The notes: generated by a model not told the origin, from the letters alone. A DNA stretch of 22,681 nt from an uncultured Eubacterium sp. (GCA_900552795.1 USBB01000038.1:1-22681); one strand, 5' to 3'; counted from the stretch's first letter, positions 1 through 6,148 are shown. Translations and numbers: made by a program.

Positions 1-546
1 CAAAATCTTGAATTTCTGCCGGAAGAACTGCCAACTTACCGTGCGATTGTTGCCCAGCACTTTATAAGCGTAAAAGTCGCCGAACAGGAACGCCTGCGGC
101 TTTTAAAACAGCTTTCCGATAATTTTGACATGCATATATACACCGGCAGTGACACCTCATCTATGCCGAATATCCACAATCACGGCTACGCAAGTTCCCT
201 TTATGATATGCCGCTGATTTTTCATGAAAGCAAAATTAACATCAATATTACCGCACGTTCTATCCGCTCTGCGCTTCCGCTTCGTATCTTTGATGTTTTA
301 GGCTGTGGTGGATTTTTGATTACGAATTTTCAATCTGAACTTCCGGACTATTTTGAAATCGGAAAAGACCTTGTGACTTATGAGAGTGAACAGGATTTAC
401 TGGATAAATGCACATATTACTTAGCCCATGAAGATGAGCGGTTAGAAATCGCCCGCAACGGTTATGAAAAAGTTAAGCAATATCATACTTGGGAAATCCG
501 GCTGGCACAGTTATTACAACTGGCTTTCCCTGAACTTATGAACTAG
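1..546 (+). CDS. Glycosyltransferase, CgeB-like, C-terminal part (5' end outside window)
   Basis: The reading frame is open from base 1, so this is the last ~181 codons of a longer gene; the first in-frame ATG (130) is internal. The C-terminal half reads as the Glyco_trans_1_2 / CgeB-type nucleotide-sugar glycosyltransferase domain: a stretch on 'still-unaware-of-fold' hydrophobic strands, then SALPLRIFDVLGCGGFLIT and an acidic motif before a helix ending in a YHTWEIR-like tail, which is the usual end of this family. Substrate is not readable. It is the only plus-strand gene and converges on a flagellin gene, so a role in decorating flagellin or another surface polymer is possible but only by position. 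It ends at TAG (544-546) and is followed by a hairpin terminator. Family call is fairly secure, function is not. Confidence 0.75.
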   Translation, partial: QNLEFLPEELPTYRAIVAQHFISVKVAEQERLRLLKQLSDNFDMHIYTGSDTSSMPNIHNHGYASSLYDMPLIFHESKININITARSIRSALPLRIFDVLGCGGFLITNFQSELPDYFEIGKDLVTYESEQDLLDKCTYYLAHEDERLEIARNGYEKVKQYHTWEIRLAQLLQLAFPELMN

Positions 547-555
547 ACTATCTAT

Positions 556-612
556 AACGAGTGTCTTATAGCTGCTCTAAATGATGCCAAAAGACACTTG
601 TTATTTTGCTTT
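556..612 (+). terminator. Terminator of the glycosyltransferase gene
   Basis: Inverted repeat 556-567 / 591-602 (AACGAGTGTCTT with AAGACACTTGTT, one G-T pair) lies just after the stop codon and is followed by a T-rich tract (ATTTTGCTTT). The 23-base loop is long for an intrinsic terminator, so efficiency is uncertain. Confidence 0.55.
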
Positions 613-668
613 CTGCCCTCGTTAAAGAGTCATTTTTACCTCTATTTTTCACAAAGAGTCTAAACAAT

Positions 669-705
669 AAAAAAGAAGCCAGTCCGAAGACTGACCTCTC
701 TTTTT
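669..705 (-). terminator. Terminator of flagellin gene A (UUCG tetraloop)
   Basis: On the minus strand a stem of about 15 pairs (some G-U) is closed by a C(TTCG)G tetraloop at 685-688 and followed by a T run. It starts some 20 bases after the flagellin stop codon, as expected for a highly expressed gene. Confidence 0.9.
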
Positions 706-723
706 TCATCCATGAAATTCCAA

Positions 724-1536
724 TTACTGAAGTAATGAAAGAACACCCTGGTTTGCCTGATTTGCCTGAGCAAGCATTGACTGACCAGCCTGTGAAAGGA
801 TATTGTTCTTGCTGAACTTAACCATTTCATCTGCCATATCTGTATCACGGATACGTGATTCAGCTGCCTGTGTATTCTCTGCTGTTGTATCAAGGTTGTT
901 GATTGTATGCTCAAGTCTGTTCTGAAGAGCACCCAATGTAGAACGCTGTGTTGATACAAAGTTGATAGCTGACTGTATAGACTTCATTGCCTTACCTGCT
1001 GAATCAAATGAGCTAACCTTAACATCCTTAATACCGATTGTAACTGCATCCATCTTTGAGATAGAAATGCTAATCTTCTGACCGCTAAGAGCACCAACCT
1101 GAAGGTTCTTCTTAGTAAACTTACCATCTAAGAGGTTCATTGAGTTGAACTGAGTTGTTGACTGAATTCTGTCAATTTCACTTGTCAACTGATCAATTTC
1201 TGCCTGGATAGCAGTTCTGTCTGTTGAAGTATTTGTGTCATTTGCTGCCTGTGTTGCAAGCTCGTTCATTCTCTGTAAGATTGCATGTGATTCGTTCAAA
1301 GCACCCTCTGCAACCTGGATAAGTGAAATACCATCCTGTGCATTATCAGAAGCTCTGTTAAGACCTCTGATCTGGCTTCTCATCTTCTCAGAAATTGAAA
1401 GACCAGCTGCATCATCTGCTGCACGATTAATTCTGTAACCTGATGATAACTTCTCTGTTGACTTAGAAAGAGCGCTTGTAACTCCACCCAACTGTCTGCT
1501 TGTGTTCATTGCTGAAAGATTGTGCTGTACTACCAT
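724..1536 (-). CDS. fliC: Flagellin (copy A)
   Basis: Flagellin, 270 residues, the filament subunit exported through the flagellar type III apparatus. The N-terminal D0/D1 helix starts MVVQHNLSAMNTSRQL and contains the flagellin signature LSSGYRINRAADDAAG. The C-terminal D0 carries RIRDTDMADEMVKFSK and ends in SLLQ. There is little between the conserved ends, so this is a short flagellin without large D2/D3 domains. The segment LQRMNELATQAAN (about residues 87-99) corresponds to the conserved region that TLR5 recognises in other flagellins. A good SD (AAGGAGGAAA) precedes the ATG. It has its own sigma-28 promoter and terminator. It is nearly identical to the gene at 4299-5111; differences are confined to the ends (GGV/TGVQ near residue 17-20, AADD/AGDD, ANQ/VNQ and the last residue). 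Confidence 0.97.
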   Translation of the reverse strand: MVVQHNLSAMNTSRQLGGVTSALSKSTEKLSSGYRINRAADDAAGLSISEKMRSQIRGLNRASDNAQDGISLIQVAEGALNESHAILQRMNELATQAANDTNTSTDRTAIQAEIDQLTSEIDRIQSTTQFNSMNLLDGKFTKKNLQVGALSGQKISISISKMDAVTIGIKDVKVSSFDSAGKAMKSIQSAINFVSTQRSTLGALQNRLEHTINNLDTTAENTQAAESRIRDTDMADEMVKFSKNNILSQAGQSMLAQANQANQGVLSLLQ

Positions 1537-1633
1537 AATAAATTTCCTCCTTGATAATGAAAAATCCTTTTATTTATAAAAAGTGATATATTTATTTATT
1601 TTAATTTTGCTTTGTTATCACTTACTTGTTTTA

Positions 1634-1661
1634 TATATCGGAGAAAATCTTCATTACTTAA
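1634..1661 (-). promoter_or_regulatory. Sigma-28 (FliA/SigD) promoter of flagellin A
   Basis: Minus strand: TTAA (1661-1658), 15 bases, TCCGATAT (1642-1635). This matches the sigma-28 pattern TAAA-N15-GCCGATAA with few mismatches. It lies about 100 bases before the ATG. The AT-rich leader has an 8-bp inverted repeat (AAGTGATA ... TATCACTT) and ends in SD AAGGAGG. Confidence 0.8.
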
Positions 1662-1722
1662 CCCCTTTTTTCTAAATTTTTTAATTTTTTTAAAATCTGC
1701 ATTTCTTACATTTTATAATCAC

Positions 1723-1758
1723 AAAAAGACCGCCTTACCATCTATAGGCAAAGCGGCC
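1723..1758 (-). terminator. Terminator of the Asp-rich lipoprotein gene
   Basis: Minus strand GGCCGCTTT (1758-1750) pairs with AAGGCGGTC (1736-1728), all positions paired if G-U is allowed, then TTTTTGTG. It sits about 50 bases after the lipoprotein stop codon and before the flagellin A promoter, insulating the two. Confidence 0.85.
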
Positions 1759-1810
1759 ACTCTTAAATAATTTGTGATTACCTTTACGCTTGTACTTTAC
1801 TCCCCATAAC

Positions 1811-2536
1811 TTAATCCGCATCGTCTATATCATCGTCTGCATCATCTGTATCATCTACATCGTCTGTATCATCTACATCGTCATCTGTATCATCTACATC
1901 GTCATCTGTATCATCTACATCGTCATCTGTATCATCTGCATCATCGTCTGTATCATCTGCATCGTCATCTGTATCATCTACATCGTCGTCTGTATCATCT
2001 ACATCGTCATCTGTATCATCTACATCGTCGTCTACATCATCATCCGCATCGTCTGATTCATCTGTATAATCAGCTTCTTCTTTCGATACATCATTTTTTA
2101 CTTTTATTGGTGCAACCCAATTCTCTTCATTTACTGTTTCACGTACTTCAACCGCCACTTTCTCCAGGAACTTATCATCAGGAAGTTCTGAGCCTTCTTC
2201 AAGTTCAATAGTAATCTGCCGGCGTGTTCCATCTTCTTTTTCAACAAAATATCCTGCTTCTCCAATAGCTTTCACAAGCTCTGACACAACGTCCTTACAT
2301 GCCTTGCCCTCATATCCGCTATAATCTGTTATAATTCTGCTCCCGTCATCATTACGGGCAGCTACTTCTGTAACATTACCGTCAGCATCATAATTTACGG
2401 CTATCTTAGGATTTACACTCAGGCATATAACACCTCCGCCTGCCGAAGCCTTCTTGCCTGGAACTGCATTACCGCAGGCTGTCATACACATTGATAATGA
2501 GAGAATACAAGCTAAAATAATAAACATCTTTTTCAT
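1811..2536 (-). CDS. Lipoprotein with RsgI-like extracytoplasmic domain and Asp-rich heptad tail
   Basis: A 241-residue protein, probably anchored outside the cell membrane. Residues 1-21 are a lipoprotein signal (MKK, hydrophobic core, lipobox MTAC with Cys21). Residues ~36-147 resemble the extracytoplasmic middle domain of RsgI anti-sigma factors: LSVNPKIAVNYDADGNV, then DYSGYEGKACKDVVSELVKAI. The neighbouring RsgI has the equivalent TINPEVCLDVNENDVV. An Asn-Pro pair (42-43) occupies the place where RsgI proteins are reported to self-cleave. Residues ~162-241 are almost only Asp with Val, Ala and Thr in a VDDTDDD heptad, very acidic and surely disordered. It has no cytoplasmic anti-sigma domain, so it cannot itself hold SigI. 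SD AAAGGAGG precedes ATG by 8 bases. It lies downstream of sigI-rsgI and has its own terminator. The function is unknown; a sensor partner or ion-binding surface protein is a guess. Confidence 0.8.
   Translation of the reverse strand: MKKMFIILACILSLSMCMTACGNAVPGKKASAGGGVICLSVNPKIAVNYDADGNVTEVAARNDDGSRIITDYSGYEGKACKDVVSELVKAIGEAGYFVEKEDGTRRQITIELEEGSELPDDKFLEKVAVEVRETVNEENWVAPIKVKNDVSKEEADYTDESDDADDDVDDDVDDTDDDVDDTDDDVDDTDDDADDTDDDADDTDDDVDDTDDDVDDTDDDVDDTDDVDDTDDADDDIDDAD
1814..2053 (-). repeat. Coding tandem repeat, 21-bp unit (VDDTDDD heptads)
   Basis: About seven full 21-bp units plus two 18-bp units and degenerate ends encode the Asp-rich tail. Units differ mainly by GTA/GCA-type changes (Val or Ala) and silent third-position changes. 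Unit lengths are multiples of three, so gain or loss of a unit would keep the frame. Confidence 0.9.
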
Positions 2537-2593
2537 AGGTCATTCCTCCTTTAATTTTGAATTGTGTGTTTGTTTCCCTTTATATATAAAGAT

Positions 2594-2621
2594 TACGTAT
2601 CACGAATTTCAAAACCGGGGT
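2594..2621 (-). promoter_or_regulatory. Candidate SigI-type promoter of the lipoprotein gene
   Basis: Minus strand ACCCC (2621-2617), 19 bases, CGTA (2597-2594). SigI promoters are described as C-rich at -35 and CGWA at -10. A similar pair stands before sigI (4212-4184). The spacing is longer than I would expect, so this is a tentative call. Confidence 0.35.
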
Positions 2622-2647
2622 CACCTAAAATTTTTTAGATTTTTATT

Positions 2648-3433
2648 TTAATCTTTTTCATTCTCTCCGTCATCACTGTCTGTTTTACCTTCTTTATCCT
2701 GATTTTCTTTATTATCAGAAATTTCATCATCTGTTTCATTATCGTCATTATCCATAATATCATCGTCATCTAAATCATCGTTTTTATTATCCATAATATC
2801 ATCATCATCTGAATCATCATTTTCTTCATTTTGGAGAGGAACGATAATTTTATCTGTTTTTTTATCCATAACTTCTATCCCCACTGCGATTTTACCAGAT
2901 AAATGCTCCTTTATTTTTGAATCCAAAAAATTCCCATAAGAATCTGCCCATTGGTCGTCATCGGTTTCAATAGAAAGTTTTATTTTTCCGCCTTCACCAA
3001 GAAATTCTTTTTCAATAGCCAAATCAACCAATTCCTCAAGAACAACATCAAGTTTTTTATTTTTATAATCATAGTTTTTTATAAGTGTTTTACCATCAGC
3101 ATTTACACTTTTCAACCTGATGACAACATCATTCTCGTTTACATCAAGACATACCTCAGGATTAATAGTCATATAAACTGAAGCAACCGCAGTATCTGAC
3201 ATAAATAAAAACGGAATCAGCACCAATAAAAAGCATGCGGCAATTAATGCCGCTGAATAAATCCAGCGCAGCTTATTACTCCTTAAAGTTTTGTCTTCAG
3301 AAGAATCCATCTCTACTATTTCTGTAACAATCTGCCCAACTTCATAGTGCATATTTGCAGCTTTTATAAATTTCCCATTCTCATCAAGAACAACAGCATA
3401 TCCGGGATGACATTCCATTACCATATACTTCAT
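2648..3433 (-). CDS. rsgI: Anti-sigma-I factor RsgI family, with acidic disordered tail
   Basis: A 261-residue single-pass membrane protein that should hold SigI inactive. Residues 1-45 form the cytoplasmic RsgI N-terminal domain (MECHPGYAVVLDENGKFIKAA...VGQIVTEI). Residues ~57-78 are a membrane segment (IYSAALIAACFLLVLIPFLF). Residues ~84-200 are the extracytoplasmic RsgI domain, with Asn91-Pro92 in TINPEVCLDV at the position where RsgI proteins are reported to undergo self-cleavage. Residues ~202-261 are Asp/Asn/Glu-rich and disordered, with DDDDIMDN twice. There is no carbohydrate-binding module of the kind fused to clostridial RsgIs; the tail is closer to the disordered tail that wall-stress sensing in B. 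subtilis RsgI is reported to need. It starts one base inside the sigI stop (TGATG), so translation is probably coupled. SD is AAAGGAG inside sigI. Confidence 0.88.
   Translation of the reverse strand: MKYMVMECHPGYAVVLDENGKFIKAANMHYEVGQIVTEIVEMDSSEDKTLRSNKLRWIYSAALIAACFLLVLIPFLFMSDTAVASVYMTINPEVCLDVNENDVVIRLKSVNADGKTLIKNYDYKNKKLDVVLEELVDLAIEKEFLGEGGKIKLSIETDDDQWADSYGNFLDSKIKEHLSGKIAVGIEVMDKKTDKIIVPLQNEENDDSDDDDIMDNKNDDLDDDDIMDNDDNETDDEISDNKENQDKEGKTDSDDGENEKD
2748..2819 (-). repeat. Two 33-bp direct repeats in the rsgI acidic tail
   Basis: 2748-2780 and 2787-2819 match at all but three bases and encode the repeated DDDDIMDN blocks. This is a smaller counterpart of the Asp repeat in the next gene. 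Confidence 0.75.
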
Positions 3434-4158
3434 CAGGTTCTATTCTCCTTTCTTTTAAATATTTTTTGTAAATGCCCTCTCATAATCTCATACCCATTTG
3501 TCTGAATTAAAAGCATTACAAGTATATATTTTCTATGACGTTCCAGTGTCTTTCTTTCTGCTTTACAGCCTCGCACAAGCTTTGCTAACGGAAGCTTTTT
3601 AGTTCTCAGCAATTCATCAAGAATCAACGGATTATCTGCAGCATATTTTATCGCAGCAACACAAGCTTCCATCGTTCTTTCCTGTTTCGGACAATTATCT
3701 GCGACATCTGCAAAACTTACGTTAAATTTTCTCATAACAACAGATAATTCTTTTATTTCCTGCTGTGTGGCCTCGCGTGTCATCATCTCTTCAAACACAT
3801 CATTTTTATCAGTTAATGTATTTAGAAGAGACCGGTTATCATCATCATTTTCTTCATACAATGAAATATTTCCCAGATGTCGTAATTCTTTTCTGCCATA
3901 ATCGATAATACGACTGCGAATCAGCATGTCAGCATAATTAAGAAATGATCCTTTTTCCTTTTTATAGCCCATAATTGCCTCATAAAAAGCCATCATGGAT
4001 ATTGAATATTCATCATCTTGATCTGTACATATTCCAGACATATGCTTAGCTGCCGCTGCACGAATAAAAGGAATATATTTACGTATCAGATCGTCCGCTT
4101 TTTCTGTATTTTCCTTTGCCGCATAAACATCCTTTATGAGCTGATGCTCTTCTGACAT
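3433..4158 (-). CDS. sigI: RNA polymerase sigma factor SigI
   Basis: Alternative sigma factor of the SigI branch of the sigma-70 family, 241 residues, controlled by its partner RsgI encoded immediately downstream. Region 2 is visible as YSISMMAFYEAIMGYKKEKG followed by FLNYADMLIRSRIIDYGRKE (about residues 50-96), which is very typical for SigI. The C-terminal DNA-binding part reads LPLAKLVRGCKAERKTLERH with the family's RKYILVMLLIQTNGYEIMRG tail. There is no region 3 or ordinary sigma-70 region 4. SD AAAGGAG stands 7 bases before ATG. The stop codon overlaps the rsgI start by one base. Known SigI regulons are heat or wall stress (Bacillus) or polysaccharide-utilisation genes (Clostridium); which applies here cannot be told from the sequence. 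Confidence 0.92.
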   Translation of the reverse strand: MSEEHQLIKDVYAAKENTEKADDLIRKYIPFIRAAAAKHMSGICTDQDDEYSISMMAFYEAIMGYKKEKGSFLNYADMLIRSRIIDYGRKELRHLGNISLYEENDDDNRSLLNTLTDKNDVFEEMMTREATQQEIKELSVVMRKFNVSFADVADNCPKQERTMEACVAAIKYAADNPLILDELLRTKKLPLAKLVRGCKAERKTLERHRKYILVMLLIQTNGYEIMRGHLQKIFKRKENRT

Positions 4159-4183
4159 AGTACAACTCCTTTCATTTATAGTA

Positions 4184-4212
4184 TACGTACATTAATTTTA
4201 AAAAATTGGGGT
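4184..4212 (-). promoter_or_regulatory. Candidate autoregulatory SigI promoter of sigI-rsgI
   Basis: Minus strand ACCCC (4212-4208), 20 bases, CGTA (4187-4184), about 25 bases before the sigI ATG. It resembles the pair before the lipoprotein gene. SigI genes are usually autoregulated. Spacing is long, so confidence is low. Confidence 0.35.
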
Positions 4213-4215
4213 AAA

Positions 4216-4285
4216 AATGCGTCTTCGACGCAATTTCCTATAAAGTAAGAAAAAAGACGCCGCATACGCGACGCCTTTTCTTATA
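4216..4285 (-). repeat. Paired-hairpin intergenic element (copy 2)
   Basis: In minus-strand order: TATAAGAAAAG, a GC-rich hairpin with T run, ATAGGAAATT, then a second hairpin (GCGTC-GAA-GACGC) with TTTTT. The same order of blocks is found at 14834-14945 between flgN and flgK. This suggests a dispersed repeat family rather than chance terminators. Confidence 0.55.
4252..4280 (-). terminator. Terminator of flagellin gene B
   Basis: Minus strand GGCGTCGC (4275-4268), loop GTAT, GCGGCGTC (4263-4256), flanked by AAAA and TTTTTT, about 20 bases after the flagellin stop codon. It forms the first hairpin of the paired-hairpin element. Confidence 0.9.
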
Positions 4286-4298
4286 GTAGTATAGCAAA

Positions 4299-5111
4299 TT
4301 AACCTAAAAGTGAAAGTACACCCTGGTTTACCTGATTTGCCTGAGCAAGCATTGACTGACCAGCCTGTGAAAGGATATTGTTCTTGCTGAACTTAACCAT
4401 TTCATCTGCCATATCTGTATCACGGATACGTGATTCAGCTGCCTGTGTATTCTCTGCTGTTGTATCAAGGTTGTTGATTGTATGCTCAAGTCTGTTCTGA
4501 AGAGCACCCAATGTAGAACGCTGTGTTGATACAAAGTTGATAGCTGACTGTATAGACTTCATTGCCTTACCTGCTGAATCAAATGAGCTAACCTTAACAT
4601 CCTTAATACCGATTGTAACTGCATCCATCTTTGAGATAGAAATGCTAATCTTCTGACCGCTAAGAGCACCAACCTGAAGGTTCTTCTTAGTAAACTTACC
4701 ATCTAAGAGGTTCATTGAGTTGAACTGAGTTGTTGACTGAATTCTGTCAATTTCACTTGTCAACTGATCAATTTCTGCCTGGATAGCAGTTCTGTCTGTT
4801 GAAGTATTTGTGTCATTTGCTGCCTGTGTTGCAAGCTCGTTCATTCTCTGTAAGATTGCATGTGATTCGTTCAAAGCACCCTCTGCAACCTGGATAAGTG
4901 AAATACCATCCTGTGCATTATCAGAAGCTCTGTTAAGACCTCTGATCTGGCTTCTCATCTTCTCAGAGATTGAAAGACCAGCTGCGTCATCACCAGCACG
5001 GTTAATTCTGTAACCTGATGATAACTTCTCTGTTGACTTAGACAATGCGCTCTGTACACCTGTCAACTGTCTGCTTGTGTTCATTGCTGAAAGATTGTGT
5101 TGTACTACCAT
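4299..5111 (-). CDS. fliC: Flagellin (copy B)
   Basis: A second 270-residue flagellin, with the same D0/D1 organisation as copy A: N-terminal MVVQHNLSAMNTSRQLTGVQ, signature YRINRAGDDAAGLSISEKMR, C-terminal RIRDTDMADEMVKFSK and end SLLG. Bases 4331-4967 are identical to 756-1392 by direct reading, so the two filaments subunits would be nearly indistinguishable. The leader differs completely from copy A: it has the best sigma-28 promoter in the window and a hairpin resembling a CsrA site 20 bases before SD AAGGAGG. This copy sits next to the fliD-fliS-fliT operon and is likely the main filament gene, which is inference from promoter quality. Confidence 0.97.
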   Translation of the reverse strand: MVVQHNLSAMNTSRQLTGVQSALSKSTEKLSSGYRINRAGDDAAGLSISEKMRSQIRGLNRASDNAQDGISLIQVAEGALNESHAILQRMNELATQAANDTNTSTDRTAIQAEIDQLTSEIDRIQSTTQFNSMNLLDGKFTKKNLQVGALSGQKISISISKMDAVTIGIKDVKVSSFDSAGKAMKSIQSAINFVSTQRSTLGALQNRLEHTINNLDTTAENTQAAESRIRDTDMADEMVKFSKNNILSQAGQSMLAQANQVNQGVLSLLG

Positions 5112-5119
5112 AATTTTTT

Positions 5120-5152
5120 CCTCCTTGAAATTACAGTGACATCCATGCCACT
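5120..5152 (-). promoter_or_regulatory. Candidate CsrA-binding region in flagellin B leader
   Basis: Minus strand AGTGGC (5152-5147), hexaloop ATGGAT, GTCACT (5140-5135) forms a 6-bp stem with an ANGGAN loop, matching the structure CsrA prefers; its core CATGGATGT fits the consensus. A second GGA lies in the SD (CAAGGAGG, 5127-5120), 20 bases away. This mirrors the two-site arrangement described for B. subtilis hag, where CsrA bridges both sites and blocks the ribosome. Confidence 0.7.
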
Positions 5153-5166
5153 AATATTTTATTTGC

Positions 5167-5185
5167 CAGAGTCGGATGAACTCTG
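5167..5185 (-). promoter_or_regulatory. Small hairpin in flagellin B leader
   Basis: CAGAGT (5185-5180) pairs with ACTCTG (5172-5167) around a 7-base loop, near the expected 5' end of the mRNA. It may stabilise the transcript. No known ligand is suggested. Confidence 0.4.
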
Positions 5186-5193
5186 TTATTTAT

Positions 5194-5221
5194 TATATCG
5201 GACTTAAATCAGAAAACTTTA
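5194..5221 (-). promoter_or_regulatory. Sigma-28 promoter of flagellin B
   Basis: Minus strand TAAAGTTT begins at 5221; TAAA, 15 bases, TCCGATAT (5202-5195). This is the closest match to TAAA-N15-GCCGATAA in the window. It is overlapped by an inverted repeat (TCGGACT ... AGTCCGA, 5200-5227). Confidence 0.9.
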
Positions 5222-5246
5222 GTCCGAATAATAACATTTTAAAAAA

Positions 5247-5723
5247 TCACTTTTTCTTGTCCATAAATTGAGGTTCTGTACTAAGCTTGTTCATATTTTT
5301 ATAATATGCGTTAGCCATCTGCGTACTTCTCTTTGCATTCTGTACTTCTTTTCTCATTGAACGAAAACGTTCTTCCACCACGCTTTTATTTCTTGCTTCC
5401 TGAGCTTCCACTTTCACTCCGAGTTCCGTAACTTCTCTTATGAGCTGCTGCATAGCCTTAATTTCATTGCTATATTGCTCTTTATTTGCCAAAAGCTGTT
5501 CCTTAACTCTGTTAAACAAAGACGTAAAGCCTTCATCCATCTTTAGAAGCTCACTGACAAGCATATCTTTGCTATCAATATTAGTCTGAAATGCAGCACT
5601 GTCAAATTCAGCTGCACCTATTATATTACTCTGCTCGTCATTTAATGCAATAAGTTTTTTCAGAATATCCCGTTTTTTTTCAAGACTTTGTTTCATTATC
5701 TGCAAATAATTATCTGTGCTCAT
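5247..5723 (-). CDS. FliT/FlgN-like flagellar chaperone (putative)
   Basis: A 158-residue, almost wholly helical, charged protein (coiled-coil pattern from residue ~5 to ~145; the middle reads LLANKEQYSNEIKAMQQLIR). No catalytic motif or membrane segment. It is the last gene of flaG-fliD-fliS, the place where FliT, the chaperone of the cap protein FliD, is found in other bacteria. Its size and helical character fit the FlgN/FliT class, but sequence identity alone would not name it. A G-rich SD (GGGGG) precedes ATG, with a 15-base gap after fliS. No hairpin terminator is evident before the flagellin B promoter, so read-through into the flagellin B region is possible. Confidence 0.65.
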   Translation of the reverse strand: MSTDNYLQIMKQSLEKKRDILKKLIALNDEQSNIIGAAEFDSAAFQTNIDSKDMLVSELLKMDEGFTSLFNRVKEQLLANKEQYSNEIKAMQQLIREVTELGVKVEAQEARNKSVVEERFRSMRKEVQNAKRSTQMANAYYKNMNKLSTEPQFMDKKK

Positions 5724-5738
5724 ATAGCCCCCATTAAT

Positions 5739-6143
5739 CTATGCCTGATATTCTCCTGCTGCATTCCCTGAGTTTTTGGTTTTCGCCATAACTTCTTTCC
5801 ATGTATCTCTCATGCCACGCAGTTCTTCCAATGCCCTTTCAAGCATCACTTTATCTTTCTTTATGTTAGCTTCAACAAGCAAATCATATATATACCTGTA
5901 TATCCTGTCAAAGTCCTCAGCTACAGGATATTTTCTGTTAAGTGTAGACTGGAACTCCACGATAATATCTTCTGCTTTTTTAATGTTAACGTGAACCTTT
6001 TCAATATCATTTTGTTCAAGACCTATAATCGCTATATTGCAAAACTTAATTGCACCCTCATAAAGCAGTAATGTCAACTCTGCCGGAGAAGCTGTTAATA
6101 TTTTATTTCTGTTATACTGCGCATAAGCCTGATTAATTGCCAT
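5739..6143 (-). CDS. fliS: Flagellin export chaperone FliS
   Basis: A 134-residue helical cytoplasmic chaperone that binds the C-terminal disordered end of flagellin and prevents premature polymerisation. The typical N-terminus AYAQYNRNKILTASPAELTL with LLYEGAIKF is present, as is DFDRIYRYIYDLLVEANI near residues 78-95. In B. subtilis FliS also links flagellin to FliW, which is encoded in the adjacent operon. The SD is contained in ACACGGAGGT (6158-6149), a perfect match to the CsrA consensus core, so translation may be CsrA-sensitive. It lies 74 bases downstream of fliD. Confidence 0.95.
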   Translation of the reverse strand: MAINQAYAQYNRNKILTASPAELTLLLYEGAIKFCNIAIIGLEQNDIEKVHVNIKKAEDIIVEFQSTLNRKYPVAEDFDRIYRYIYDLLVEANIKKDKVMLERALEELRGMRDTWKEVMAKTKNSGNAAGEYQA

Positions 6144-6148
6144 TTTGT

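Noticed and set aside
660..959. Alternative-frame ORFs inside the flagellin genes (also 4328-4534, 1235-1438, 4810-5013)
   Set aside because: Same shadow ORFs appear in both flagellin copies only because the DNA is identical; no start signals.
1814..2053. CRISPR-like array of short repeats
   Set aside because: Units are contiguous 18-21 bp with no spacers, in a coding frame.
1790..2056. Plus-strand ORF coding a hydrophobic Ile/Val/Cys repeat
   Set aside because: It is the antisense of the Asp-rich repeat (GAT/GAC read backwards gives ATC/GTC). No SD or plausible start context, and the minus-strand lipoprotein has signal, SD and terminator.
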